Part shown: positions 23,501 through 32,712 of the stretch, one piece after another
How the letters are laid out: each line of letters starts with the position of its first letter
Position numbering within the stretch: the first letter of the stretch is position 1
Source of the DNA: Pararge aegeria
Lineage: Eukaryota > Arthropoda > Insecta > Lepidoptera > Nymphalidae
NCBI RefSeq assembly: GCF_905163445.1
Contig: NC_053181.1
Coordinates: 5,332,001 to 5,396,000, forward strand
Direction of reading: 5' to 3'
DNA: 64,000 nt
Made by a program: the position numbers and the translations under genes
Notes under the pieces: generated by a model
Told to the model about the DNA's origin: nothing
Database searches by the model: none
What the model saw: the letters and a program-made list of their open reading frames with translations, nothing else

Positions 23501-24888
23501 CGGTTGTCCCCTTGAAGTAATGACAGGGTTGGGCTGGGCCCTCGGCGGCGGCGGAGGATTGCGTCGTGGCGGCGGTGGCGGTGGCTCTCTCTCATTGATC
23601 CGCTCTAGATCTTCGGCAACCACGGCACCGGTGGCGTCGCAGCCTACGTTACGCGGCCAATCACATGTTTGGAGTTCGTGGCTGTAATTTATATTTTCAT
23701 AGATTATACATTTTGAACATCTATACTTAAATAAAATAATTAAATTAATATACTACGACAATACACATCGTCAACTAGCCTTTGAGTAAGCGTAGCTTAT
23801 GTTATGGGTACTACGACCTAATGAATATTTTTATATACATAAATACTATACAAATAATCACCTACACACTGAAAAACAGTCACGTCACAAACATTTTCCA
23901 GTTACGGGAATCAAATCCACAGAACTCAGAATAACTCAGAAAGCAATTTCGCTGCCCACTGCGCCAATCGGCCTTCAACTTATGTTATAAATGCGGAGGT
24001 TTGCCATTTGCACTGCACCGATCTTGACGGAATTTCGAACAGAGATAGTTTGGTACTACTCGGTGTAATAAAGCCTTTGTTTTGATAAATAAGCAAACTT
24101 TATTATTAATTAATTTTATTTTAAATAATTTCACATAACAATTATGATCGGAGGGACACCACTCGGCTCTCTAAAACAGTATTTAGTGAATACTGCTACG
24201 CTGATTTTAGTTGAAACAATTATTGTATTTTGGATAAAATATGCAAAAAACAAGCTTTGTTTTAGTTATGTTGTTATATTTTTGCGGGAAACAAATATTA
24301 GTAGGTTTTATTTTATTAGTAGAATTTATTATTTTAAGTAGATAATTTTGGACCCCTATGAAAAATATTTTAGCTAGGCTAGCTGACTCTTGAGTTGAAA
24401 AGTTGCATATTATAATTGATGCGAATCTGCGTATAGAACCTACACGTTATATGAACGCTCAAACTTAATTCATTTATTTCAAGTAGGCCCAGTTTATAAG
24501 CACTTTTGACACGTCAAGTCTGTATGTTGGTTGAGACCCACAATTGAAAGCAAAACACTGCAATCTGACAGATTATAGGTATCCACGCGTTCGATGCAGT
24601 TCAACCTGAGTTCAATGAAGTGAAGAAGTGAATATACCCAGATGAAGTCAGTCGAAAACTATTTGCTTATGAAAGGTCCTTACCTGTACATAAGGCCACC
24701 AGTACAAGACTCAAGTAGCGCGCCGCCGAATACGCAAACATAGTATAGCGTACAATCGGTAGGGTGAGGGTAGTAGCCGAATTCTTCGGGGCAGTCAAAG
24801 TCTACATCCCTCTTGAGGCTGGCCGCCACGGGAACGCTCCTGATCGGGCCGGAACGCTGCCGTGAACGGTCTTTTGCTGCAAGGCATA
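11391..24888 (-). CDS. Cda5: Chitin deacetylase 5-like, secreted (5' exon missing)
   Basis: This is an extracellular enzyme that removes acetyl groups from chitin in cuticle or other matrices (carbohydrate esterase family 4). Exons in transcript order: 24888-24684, 23681-23474, 23129-22855, 22780-20054, 19666-19515, 18789-18638, 18024-17978, 17864-17658, 17140-15161, 14450-14355, 14160-13967, one of 13853-13628 or 13224-12999, 12717-12425, 12104-11960, 11822-11624, 11549-11391. All phases agree; the visible part codes about 2,420 residues. Order: end of signal peptide (CLAA), CBM14 with six Cys, a very long disordered linker, then a deacetylase with TFDD/TYDD, SHT(I/V)SHS, RAPFL, YDSSLP and EVPMVMW. 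There is no LDLa domain. CBM14 plus long linker plus deacetylase is the group IV (CDA5) layout. The exon carrying the ATG was not found; the first visible exon begins in phase 1. Confidence 0.9.
11624..11822 (-). CDS. Cda5: Cda5 exon: C-terminal part of the deacetylase
   Basis: It encodes APFGLFYHAAWFTQPHHKEG to DVWIVTNWQALQWVRDPTPI and NNFQPFQCNYA. APFGLFYHAAW is a signature of insect chitin deacetylases. Donor GCG|GTAACA, phase 0. Confidence 0.9.
11960..12104 (-). CDS. Cda5: Cda5 exon: deacetylase core
   Basis: It encodes VWEVPMVMWQDLNGGRC to LKNFDRHYTSN plus AG. The EVPM(V)MW segment is motif 5, part of the acetyl-binding groove. Donor AG|GTAACT. Confidence 0.9.
12425..12717 (-). CDS. Cda5: Cda5 exon: deacetylase core
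   Basis: It completes the metal site (SHS), and encodes FGEQFSQKKWNREVGGQREI, then GMRAPFLSVGGN (substrate-groove Arg-x-Pro motif), YDSSLPVYENKPPSWPY and CMIPPCPTKSYPG. These are canonical motifs 3 and 4 of the esterase family. Donor G|GTAAAT. Confidence 0.9.
12999..13224 (-). CDS. Cda5: Cda5 alternative catalytic exon, version 2
   Basis: A second 226-bp version, encoding DLPVDKVPQIVLLTYDDSVN to GHEMASHTVS. From the T(F/Y)DD motif to the exon end, 13 of 62 residues differ from version 1, clustered in NDLNK(GLYAD/IYYEE) and just before the His motif. All metal and catalytic residues are kept, so both versions look active. Acceptor AAACAG|GC, donor TC|GTAAGT. Confidence 0.88.
13628..13853 (-). 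CDS. Cda5: Cda5 alternative catalytic exon, version 1
   Basis: A 226-bp exon encoding NLRVSEVPQVVLITFDDAVN and on to GHEFASHTIS. TFDD carries the catalytic and metal-binding Asp residues; SHT begins the metal-binding H-x3-H motif, completed by the next exon (SHTISHS). Phase 1 in and 2 out, the same as version 2 at 12999-13224. Use of both or neither would break the frame. Confidence 0.9.
13967..14160 (-). CDS. Cda5: Cda5 exon: Cys-rich start of the deacetylase domain
   Basis: It encodes RSRPTLKPSTAIVSK, then AAKCRKDVCLLPDCFCGGKD and IPG. The C-x4-C-x4-C-x-C cluster just before the catalytic core is typical of insect chitin deacetylases. Donor CCCG|GTAAGT, phase 1, which feeds either of the two alternative exons. 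Confidence 0.88.
14355..14450 (-). CDS. Cda5: Cda5 exon: Ser/Gly/Thr-rich linker, 96 bp
   Basis: It encodes PSSTRGRGSAHFSTSGGS to NRGTPP plus AC. The donor AAC|GTTAGA was chosen because it alone joins in frame to the next exon (T CGC). The exon is in-frame skippable. Confidence 0.72.
15161..17140 (-). CDS. Cda5: Cda5 second giant linker exon, 1,980 bp
   Basis: It encodes 660 codons, starting SSSDENPIRNPETSTYQ after TTTGACAG. The reading frame is open upstream of the MPTRRKP methionine at 16959, so that Met is internal. The sequence is rich in Ser, Thr, Asn and Lys with no domain. The donor AG|GTACTC lies at 15160; reading past it leads to a stop near 15067 in intron. It is phase 2 at both ends and skippable in frame. 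Confidence 0.85.
17658..17864 (-). CDS. Cda5: Cda5 exon: mucin-like Thr tract
   Basis: It encodes GDGNELGYDHIPSSVRTTVY, then a Ser/Thr run (TSTSTTTSTTTTTTTTT) flanked by RRPTTTAPYT. The tract is a likely O-glycosylated spacer. The exon is 207 bp and phase 2 at both ends, so it can be skipped in frame. Donor AG|GTACTA. Confidence 0.82.
17978..18024 (-). CDS. Cda5: Cda5 micro-exon, 47 bp
   Basis: A short exon encoding ISNQNQYQSSIRQQT between acceptor ATTTCAG and donor AAG|GTAATG. Phase 0 in and 2 out fits both neighbours. Confidence 0.75.
18190..18262. repeat. Fragment of the CTTGACGAAATT family in a Cda5 intron
   Basis: It has CACTGATCTTGACAAAATTC and GCACAAATATTACAG. Related to 24000-24080, 42715-42830 and 43190-43430. 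Class unknown. Confidence 0.4.
18638..18789 (-). CDS. Cda5: Cda5 exon: linker
   Basis: It encodes DYVQQYNQASLRPAVQQTYR to DDYDDVLLQPQ. The acceptor TTGGCAG has a poor pyrimidine tract, but the phase is exact with the upstream exon (G plus AC = Asp). Donor CAG|GTATAT, phase 0. The phase chain is the main support. Confidence 0.75.
19515..19666 (-). CDS. Cda5: Cda5 exon: linker
   Basis: It encodes LEPTESITPTSYSASPRPK to GELYKDT. Acceptor TTTACAG; donor ACAG|GTGAGA. It is phase 2 in and phase 1 out, matching its neighbours. Confidence 0.82.
20054..22780 (-). CDS. Cda5: Cda5 giant linker exon, 2,727 bp
   Basis: This single exon encodes 909 codons of disordered sequence rich in Asn, Gln, Pro, Ser and Thr. 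It begins VEKYDDVTDS and ends DDRIN plus AG. It holds an NE dipeptide run (NENENENENEND), an acidic block (YEEDEDVESSDEEESSQEEE) and YYYDEEDEQYYYEP. Two proprotein-convertase-like sites occur, SRKKR|DIVV and ERGKR|QIRF. Its length divides by three and it is phase 2 at both ends, so skipping it keeps the frame. The exon may be isoform-specific. Confidence 0.85.
22855..23129 (-). CDS. Cda5: Cda5 exon: linker
   Basis: Begins QQLYAEVDDLPPVEEIE after TTTTACAG, phase 0; ends QTY plus AG at donor GTAATT. It is polar and low complexity with no recognisable domain. Confidence 0.82.
23474..23681 (-). CDS. Cda5: Cda5 exon: CBM14 end and Pro-rich hinge
   Basis: It encodes HELQTCDWPRNVGC, closing the chitin-binding domain, then a proline-rich hinge (REPPPPPPRRNPPPPPRAQP). 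The donor AAG|GTTCGT is weak by sequence, but it is the one that keeps phase 0 with the next exon. A stronger GTAAGA lies near 23391 but gives the wrong phase. Confidence 0.8.
23751..23980 (-). repeat. SINE family B, Cda5 intron
   Basis: Reverse copy: ACTACGACAATACACATCGT at the left and CACTGCGCCAATCGGCCTTC at the right, which is the tRNA-like head read backwards. Confidence 0.75.
24000..24080. repeat. CTTGACGAAATT family fragment
   Basis: GCACTGCACCGATCTTGACG, then GAATTTCGAACAGAGATAG. It joins the family seen again at 42715 and 43190. Confidence 0.45.
24463..24530 (-). repeat. LINE 3' tail fragment
   Basis: AATTCATTTATTTCAAGTAG then GCCCAGTTTATAAGCACTTT match the reversed tail at 3941. 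Confidence 0.55.
24684..24888 (-). CDS. Cda5: Cda5 exon: signal-peptide end and first part of CBM14
   Basis: After acceptor TTTTCCAG the exon begins TA TGC CTT, so one base comes from an upstream exon. It encodes CLAAKDRSRQRSGPIRS, then FDCPEEFGYYPHPTDCTLYY, the start of a peritrophin-A chitin-binding domain. The Cys spacing across this and the next exon is C-x12-C-x5-C-x9-C-x12-C-x7-C. CLAA looks like the end of a signal peptide. Donor AG|GTAAGG. Confidence 0.88.
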
Positions 24889-24947
24889 CTGGAAAAGGGA
24901 AAAGTTTATATAAGCGTTTGATTTCATTAGATTTATTATAGGCACAT

Positions 24948-25082
24948 GAGGCTTAACAGTTAAGCCACAGGATGATGGACGTAATTAGTAAGTGGAGAAC
25001 CGGCGCCAAAGAACAGATCAACATTTTGCAGATCTCGAAAGGAAGCCGTCCTACAAACGTCATACAAAGTGCTGCCCTGTGA
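24948..25082. repeat. Dispersed repeat fragment, GGCACATGAGGCTTAAC family
   Basis: It has GGCACATGAGGCTTAACAGT and GATGGACGTAATTAGTAAGT, and is adjacent to a family B SINE. A block of the same retroelement type appears at 36370-36440 and 39437-39615. Confidence 0.4.
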
Positions 25083-25084
25083 CC

Positions 25085-25350
25085 ATAAATAAATAAATAT
25101 ACTACGACAATACACACAGCGCCATCTAGTCCCAAAGTAAGCGTAGCTTTGGTTATGGGTACCTACTAAGATAACTGATGAATATTTTTATGAATAATAT
25201 ACATATATACTTATAATATACATATAAACACCCAGCCACTGAAAAACATTCATGTTCTTCACACAAACATTTTCCAGTTGTGGGACTCGAACCTGCGGCC
25301 TTGGACTCAGAAAGCAGGGTCGCTGCCCACTGCGCCCATCGGCCATCAAC
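25085..25350 (-). repeat. SINE family B
   Basis: A near full-length reverse copy, from ATATACTACGACAATACACA to CCACTGCGCCCATCGGCC. Confidence 0.78.
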
Positions 25351-25847
25351 CAGAGCTTAAGTATAGTAATAATCTTTACTTAGTTTTATGAAATTGAAGA
25401 GTTGTTTTTTTGTGTTTGTGTGTTAACAGATAATTCACAGCTTCTTGTCTAAGACTTTTTTTTGTTGGTTATAGTGGTGCGTTTGATAGCATTATCCGTG
25501 AAATTGAAATACATAAAATCAAAATTTCCGCCACTTCAGCGGTACGTAAGCCAGGCTCCATACAAAAATTATCATTGCCCCAGATCATTTTAAATAGGAG
25601 CTCCAGGAGGTGTAAATAATTGTAAGTGAACAAAAGGATTTTGTTAAGAAAGCAGGAAATGTATGTTGAGGATTCATCAAAGCTATTGGAATAAATATAA
25701 TGTTTAATAGTTTCACGTGCATTGTTTTTATTGCCTAAATACACGGAGCTATGTAATCAAGAGCGTGCTGCTAATAGCCATACTTACTGAGAGCTATTCA
25801 GAACAATTGCCCCACCGGCCTTGTAGATAACGAACCGACACAACTTT

Positions 25848-25934
25848 TCCACTTACATCAATATAATTTAAATCCTAATCTACAAAATCAAAGACTTGTT
25901 CATAACATTGAGCAAAATCCAAATAACAGAAAAC
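25848..25934 (+). pseudogene. 87-bp inverted exact copy of part of the giant Cda5 exon
   Basis: Positions 25848-25934 read on the plus strand are identical, base for base, to the coding strand of 22391-22305 in the large Cda5 linker exon. The translated segment would be HLHQYNLNPNLQNQRL onward. No intron or flanking exon sequence comes with it. It is too short to be a gene; it is a recent inserted fragment or an assembly artefact. Confidence 0.9.
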
Positions 25935-26029
25935 AAACTCTCAACTCACTAGAGAAATACCTATAAATAGCCGCGCCTTACATACAGTATTCTGGACAGT
26001 TTTATTCCATTAACACCATATAGACCAAT

Positions 26030-26235
26030 TGACAAGGATAAACGGTTAAGGAAAACATCGTGAGGAAACCTGCATACCTGAGAGTTCTCCGTAATGATCT
26101 CAAAGGTGCGTGGAGTCCACCAATCCGCACTGGTCCAGCGTGGTGGACTACGGCCTTAACCCTTCTCATTGAGGGAGGAGACCCGTGCCCTGTAGTGGGC
26201 CGGTAATGGGTCGTTATGATGATGATGATGGAATT
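26030..26235 (+). repeat. SINE family C, head truncated
   Basis: It has GGAAAACATCGTGAGGAAAC, CCGCACTGGTCCAGCGTGGT and a right end GTGGGCCGGTAATGGGTCG running into a GAT microsatellite. The reversed, longer copy at 53018 carries the tRNA-like head. Confidence 0.7.
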
Positions 26236-26325
26236 TTTTTTTTTTTTCATAAGACACACCAGCAATTTATTGTAACTATATTCATAAACAAATTTAACTA
26301 CTTATGTGTTAGAATTACAAAATCA

Positions 26326-26394
26326 CCGCTTTTTTCCTTTTTATTTTAAATATGTTGAATTGACAACATCTTTAAAATAAAAAGGAAACAGCGG
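26326..26394. repeat. Long imperfect hairpin
   Basis: CCGC...TTCCTTTTTATTTTAAA at the left pairs with TTTAAAATAAAAAGGAA...GCGG at the right, with inner arms ATGTTG and CAACAT. It could be a foldback element or terminal repeats of a tiny MITE. Confidence 0.55.
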
Positions 26395-26739
26395 TAATGG
26401 CTTAGTGGTTAAAATGGTTTGGTGGATTTTGGAACGCCCTACAGGAAACTTATGCCAAGCAGTGCACGTCAATCGCTTGAAGTAATGCTGATGATGAAGA
26501 CAGAGATAGCTGGCAATCCGAAAAAGGAAAGAGGTTCTAATATCCCGGAAAAATGGTCTGGGAAACATTTGCACAAGCTTTAAAAGACTAACATTCATTT
26601 CTTTATAAACTTAATAAAATTGCATAGAAATAGCATTTCGGTGATAAATGTACGTAGCTTCTTAGCTCGGAAAAAAAGCTTTCTCGCGGAATTTAGGCAA
26701 AATCAAAAGTAATGCACACAAAATCGCGGGACACAGCTA

Positions 26740-27640
26740 GTATACAATAAACACAGATCCAGTCAGGGGTAACAGGTAGTAACTAAACAATAAAATCCAC
26801 CAAGGTGTGGCAATCAAACTCGACACTAACTAGTAAAAAAACAAAAGTATACCTAAACAATAGTTAATAGTATTAGTTAAACAAAGCGCCATTCTCCCAT
26901 GAAACTAAATATCACTAAACAATTCAGCGTGTCAATATACATTAAGTTAACATCAAGACCTTAAGTTGATTATATTAAGGGCCATTGTTGTATATATATA
27001 GTTTGATTGGTATTTATTGGCACATAACCCTTGAGATCGGCATTTTTATAGTACATTCATACTGTAAATGCGGCTTGTAAGTGGTAATTGATCGTTGTAC
27101 TTTTTATCTGAAGGGCGTTAATAAACTATTGAAGTATTTCATTCAGTAGTTCAACTGAAATGATTTAAAAGTGCCAATCCCCTCAAGGTCTGCCTCAGAG
27201 AGGTTAGTGCTAAGCCGGAGCAAACTTAGGTATTTTATCTTTATTGCGGAGCCCTTAAGTAGCATATCAAGCGTTTACCGAATCAGCGTAACCGACATAT
27301 CAAAAAACTTTGAAAATTTATGAATAAATCATTCATTCATAAATAGACACCTGTAGCGGTAAAAATACCTATATAATCAGTCGCTGTCATGAAGCGGTGG
27401 AAATACTGTTCCGTAGCAATAATGCACATACGAGTAGGTACATAGTACATTTATTATAAAAATATTCATACATTAAGCATACAAAAATTTAACATTTTGC
27501 ATTTATCAATTTATTGATACGGATACATTTCAAAAACTATTAAATATGTTCTATCATTTATTATTTTTCTTATTTTTTTTTTTTAATTATTAACAATGCT
27601 TAAGAATAAATTAAAAAACACTATTAAAAATTTATAAAAA
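26740..27640. other. Stretch without recognised features
   Basis: AT-rich DNA; a TATATATATA run lies near 26990-27000. I see no gene and no repeat shared with the rest of the window. Confidence 0.4.
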
Positions 27641-27960
27641 AAAAAAAAAAATCCACCCTCCGCTTGCGGGGCTTTTGAATGCCCAAGCAACCGGTGGTCT
27701 GGGCTCCAGAGTGAGAAACCTCCTCACAATACGCGCCGTTTCAAGGACTACTGCCTTCTGTATCCGACCCTTGATCCAACAACCAAGCGAAAGCTTCTTG
27801 AGATGTTGGTCGAAGCTTTTCGCGAGAAGACCATTGACTGAAACGACGATCGGAACAACAACGGTCGACTCAACACTCCACATGGCGGTAATCTCGTGAG
27901 CAAGGTCCAAGTATTTAGATACTTTTTCCTTTTCAGCTTTCACCAGATTATCGTCATGTG
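27641..27960 (-). pseudogene. Non-LTR retrotransposon remnant, reverse-transcriptase C-terminal region
   Basis: Reading on the minus strand from 27943 gives SKYLDLAHEITAMWSVES, TVVVPIVVSVNGLLAKSF and IQKAVVLETARIVRRFL. This resembles the block after the reverse transcriptase in many LINE proteins (K-Y-x-D-L... V-V-P-I-V... Q-K-A-V-L). A more decayed relative lies at 58470-58660. It starts beside an A-run and has no other element parts. Confidence 0.6.
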
Positions 27961-28164
27961 GAATAACAAATAAATAAATTATTATTATGAATAAACATCA
28001 ATATTATCTTTTTTATGGCACTACCGATCATATGCAGTAATTAGTGAATATCTATCATCAATATCACCTATTGCCGTCCCAGTTCAGGACAAGGCTATCC
28101 TCTCTGAATGTAAAGAGTTTACACAACACGCCTTCGGGAAAATTGTGGAATACTCGCAGACATG

Positions 28165-28320
28165 CACTCTCCGCAAGATGTTCTTCCTTCACCATAAAAT
28201 CAAGTGATATTTAAATGCCTTAAATGCACATAAATCAGAAAAGTTTAGAGGTGCTTGCCGGAGATACAACCCAGAAATCGAAACCGAAGTCCTAACTATT
28301 ATGCTATCACTGCTCTTCGA
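28165..28320 (-). repeat. SINE family C, degenerate
   Basis: ATGTTCTTCCTTCACC, then GTTTAGAGGTGCTTGCCG and CGAAGTCCTAACTATT keep the family C order with many changes. Confidence 0.5.
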
Positions 28321-30660
28321 AGATCGATGTGAACTATTAGTACCTACCACCAACCAACTATCGCCATACAATATGGTACCAATCAATCACACTCCAAGAT
28401 TATGTTATGGCGTAAGTTCAACAAAGTCGCAGTGCTCTCACCTTGAACGAATCATACCCGAGCTTCATAATAATACCTCGTGTGTGGGAAATGCTCAACG
28501 GCTTGGAATCGTTGCAGCACATAACGAAATACCCGTAAACCAAGATACACACTCTGATAAAACATAATCGCTTTTATTCGGAAACGTACTGTAATATTCA
28601 ATTTTTGCTCTTTCTGTGAAATTTTATTTTATGCAATTATACGGTTTTGTTTGCCAGATTCATCCTCGTTTTATCAAATTACATATTATTACAAATAAAT
28701 CCAAATTATGTTATATATTTCATATTTATATCAAATGACGATTATTTAATCGTTTGTATTAAACGGTTAAGACACTGTAGCTCCTATAACAAACAGTACA
28801 ACTTAATTTTTATTGCACAAAAACTAAAACAGTCAAGAGCTAGCAAAATGTTTACAATCCCTGCTTAAACGAGACCATGGGGCAATGTACTTTTGTCTCA
28901 ATCCATTTGGCACGGATTCAGAATTTAACCACATATTAAATCGATGATTTCCAAAATCTTAAGTGTTCATTTTATTTGAAAAAATATAGCTCTGTTCTGC
29001 GTCGTATATGCCTATTTGAGCCACTCTTTCCTAAGACTCTATATTTTCCCAACAAAGTTAAAAAATACTTAAAGGACTAAAATAACTAAACTGCAGATTT
29101 TTTCATTGATTGAGTAAAACTTGGTCGCTAAAACAGAAATTACCGATTCAACTGCAAAATAGAATAATTGAGGTAGCCTAAGGTACTTCAAGATATTTTA
29201 TAACTACGTCTATAGCAATCATATAGAATTTAAGTACAGCTGTCTGTGATTTTCCTGCTTACGTTCAATAATTAGGTTATGCCTCTTTTGGTTTATTTAA
29301 ACAAAAACCCAACCTAAACTTAGTTGTTTTTTAGACATGGGTAAAGGAATTTTTGGAGTATTTTAACATCTAAAACAGGAAATCGGATGCTTACAAATCT
29401 AAGAAAGAAAGATAAAGAAAAACTTTATTTGGATATACACACACTAGAATTAAAATACAACTTAATAGTCTACACAACAATTATAGGAACGGTGTGATCC
29501 CAAAATGGTCTTCACTCAGCATGTTTGCAGTGCCTGTTAAGACACAGCGCTGATCTTCCGTGATATTTGCTAATTTAGAAAAATATACACGGAAGTCTTC
29601 TACAAACATCTAAATATGTTATGTATGTGTCTGTTGCTTTTGTAATTATAATAATACTTCAATGTGTTAATGTTAGATAAATAAGCTAAAAGTTTTTTTT
29701 TTTAAATATACTATACTTTTCTGTATCTTTACGTCCTACTGAGTGTTAATTAACGATAATGTATGGTCTGTACACTTTTCGACTACCATGTTAAAAAATT
29801 AATTTATGTGCGTGTGTTAAAAAAATTGTTGTTACTTTATTGTTTATTGATTAAAGTCAATAATTGTACATTTCCTCGTTTTTATGTCCGCAAACGACTT
29901 CAAAGTCCGCTTACAACCTTCTATTTCATGTTTAATTATGATCTTTTTAATACTGATAATAATGTTTATCTTTATTTATTTCTCGAGTCTCAAGAGCTTT
30001 GGCCAGTATTACAGTTATCGACAAAATTCCGATGTGAAATGGTATAAAAATGTTTAACAACTAAAAAAGATATATTCATAAACTATTATTATTTATTATA
30101 AAAACTATTAAAAATATACTGTTACGGATTGTAAAGATTATATTAACAACTTAGCTTCTGCAGGTGGATTGTACGATGGTATTGGAGTATTATTCAACTA
30201 ACTGCTCCGTGGATGATTTTACTATTATGTATTGCCTAATTGTTTGGCTGGATGGTTCTTGCCCTTATTCCTAAATCTTTATAATACCCGTAGAAACGTA
30301 TAATTATGAAACCAGTTGTCCGCACAGTAACTAAATTTAAAATAACTTTTGCCAACGATACATACTAAGTATGAGCAAGAGTAGTAAATATAGAAAACAA
30401 ATAGAGCAATATTATTGTCATGTCGATTCTGTACGTGATCGTATTTCTTAGTATAAAACAAGTATAACTATTAGGCGCCATTCAGTTGTTGTAGGCGGTA
30501 GAAATAGGGTTGTCGATTTTAAACTTCAGTCAGACGTGCATTTAAGCTATAATACAGGGAGTTTACTACAGCCGCTTAAGTAATTTTATTTAATCGTTTT
30601 TGATAACCTTACAGAAATTGAAACAAGTTTGGGCTTAACCAGACATACAGATAATAAAGA
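28321..30660. other. Long stretch without a supported gene
   Basis: Mostly AT-rich. Open stretches of 70-95 codons (28301-28567, 28647-28868, 29763-30047) have no domain, no consistent splice context and strong base bias. I take them as chance. Confidence 0.4.
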
Positions 30661-30667
30661 ATAAAAC

Positions 30668-30691
30668 ATATATATATATATATATATATAT
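30668..30691. repeat. (TA)n microsatellite
   Basis: An alternating TA run of about 24 bases, directly left of a LINE remnant. Confidence 0.85.
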
Positions 30692-30717
30692 TCAAATATA
30701 TAGACTTGACAAATATA

Positions 30718-31245
30718 AGTGCTTGACTGCAATCACACCCGATGGCAAGTGATGATGCAGCCTAAGGTGGGTCGCGCTGGCCTAGAAAATGCCTATTCAC
30801 TGTTGATTTGAAGGTACCCAGATAATAGGTATCGGAAAAGACGGAAGACGGGATGGGCATTCCAGGCCTTTGCGGTGCGGATCAGAAAGGAAGAAGCAAA
30901 ACGCTTCGTACGTGTTGATGGTATTTCTACGACGTAACGGTGCAGATTCTTTCGGTGTTTCGCAGTTCGATGGTCAAAAGGAGATGGTTTAACTAAATCG
31001 AATATCTATCTCCTGAACACACTCTCCAAAATGTATCTTGCAGAATACAGTTAGACAGGCAACCTTGCGCCGGTGTTCAAGCCTCTGAAGTCTACTGACT
31101 ACAAGGTCGTTGCCAATGAGTCTCCCGGCACGAACATCGACCGAATCCAAAGCATCGAGCTGGTACTTGGCAGAGCCATTCCAGAAATGGCTGAAGTACT
31201 CCATGCACAACCGAACTTGAGCTTGGTACAGGGTTAGAAGCTGCA
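30718..31245 (-). pseudogene. Jockey/CR1-like LINE remnant, reverse-transcriptase C-terminus and 3' end
   Basis: The minus strand from about 31245 reads LYQAQVRLCMEYFSHFWNGS, AKYQLDALDSVDVRAGRLIG and HRRKVACLTVFCKIHFGECV, the typical end of arthropod LINE proteins. The frame then breaks. The element ends at the left with CATCACTTGCCATCGGGTGT, a standard 3' end. Truncated at its 5' end and non-functional. Confidence 0.8.
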
Positions 31246-31304
31246 TATGTTTATATGTCATATAAAATGGATAATTCAAATAGTGTCACCTTTTTTTTTT
31301 TTAC

Positions 31305-31566
31305 ATATAAATAAATATACTACGACAATACACACATCGCCATCTAGCACCAAAGTAAGCGTAGCTTGTGTAATGGGTACTGAGACAGCTGATGAATATT
31401 TTTTTATGAATATAATACACATAAATACTTATGATATACAGACAAACACCCAGATACTGAAAAACATTCATGTTCATCACACAAACATTTTCCAGTTGTG
31501 GGAATCGAACCAACGACCTTGGACTCAGAAAACAGGGTCGCTGCCCACTGCGCCACTCGACAGTCA
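31305..31566 (-). repeat. SINE family B
   Basis: A full-length reverse copy with CAATACACACATCGCCATCT and GTCGCTGCCCACTGCGCCAC. An A/T-rich tail lies at its left, adjoining the LINE remnant. Confidence 0.8.
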
Positions 31567-32089
31567 AGCCTTTATGGGATCGCTTTTAATTTAATAAAGT
31601 AGTTTAACGAAGAATCAAATGTATTTAATTTTATTATTATATACATTGCGACAACCCTAGATGAAATCACTATCAGTAAGTTGCTTAGTAATTTGCATCT
31701 TGTGTAAGCTAGTTTACATTAACGCCCACCAATTATGCAAATTTTATTGTTATTTAATGCAAAGAATGGAAAAAGTACAAAAGTAAGTACTATTTCTCTT
31801 AGGGAAGATTTCTTATACGTTAAATAACCTAACCGAGAAATAACAAATTCCTTTAGAAAGACCACAAAAATTGCAAATTTATTATTTTTAACATTTTTTA
31901 TTTAGTCCTAGCACTGAAGTCTTTGTAAATGTGGCAGCTTTTATGTTCTCAGTATCGCTAAGCCTTAAATGAGGGGTTTGCTGTTTTCCGCTGAGGAGTT
32001 CTGTCTTCCTTCACCAATCACTTTCATCAGATCTACAAAAAATAAACAGATATTATAACCTGTTTAGTACAAAAATAATTATTTTAATC

Positions 32090-32325
32090 GGTTATCATTT
32101 GACGTAGATATGGAGTAAAATCGTCAAACACTTTTATCCCCTCTCCTAAAAGAACTAAGCTTAATTTCGGGATAAAAAGTATCCTATGCTACAAACCTAT
32201 ACCTCCAAGTATATGTGTAATAAAAAAAAAGGTTTATGATGATAGGTTAAGAAGTTTTTATGCGTTAAAGCGTAACAAACAAACTTACAATCATATTTAT
32301 AATATTAGTAGGAATAGGGATTGAC
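32090..32325. repeat. Dispersed non-autonomous repeat, TAATATTAG family
   Basis: It is inverted relative to 2515-2850: TTATCATTTGACGTAGATAT, ACTTTTATCCCCTCTCC, GCGTTAAAGCGTAACAAACA and TATTTATAATATTAGTAGG. Confidence 0.5.
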
Positions 32326-32404
32326 GGTGATTTAGCGACTAAAATATTAATATCTGTCTTAATATTAATTATAATTCCTAAGGTAATTTTGAACCTACCA
32401 ATGC

Positions 32405-32712
32405 ATAGGAATTTGTTAAAACACGTTTATTACGGCAAGACTACTATACAATTGATGAATTTCTTAATGACAAGTTTGCTTGGAAGCATGCGGCTTCGCT
32501 TTCATCTTTCACAAAATAGAAAAATTTATGTTAAAATGTAAAATGAAAATTATTGATGTCGGAAAAGAGCAACTGATGTGTTTCTTGCCGGCTTCTTCTC
32601 GGTAGAATCTGCCTTCCGAACCGGTGGTAGAGTCACTACAAATAGATTCGACATTTTAAAAGTGCTTATATTAGGCCTACAAAAATAAATTCATTTTGAA
32701 TTTTGAATAGAG
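32405..32712 (+). repeat. LINE 3' end, full-length tail
   Basis: Close to the copy at 9097-9407: GAATTTGTTAAAACACG, CTTGCCGGCTTCTTCTCGGT, CCGGTGGTAGAGTCACTACA, and an ATTTTGAATTTTGAATAG tail. Confidence 0.75.

Noticed and set aside
23454..23687. Plus-strand ORF with a Gly-rich run
   Set aside because: It is the antisense shadow of the Pro-rich hinge of Cda5.
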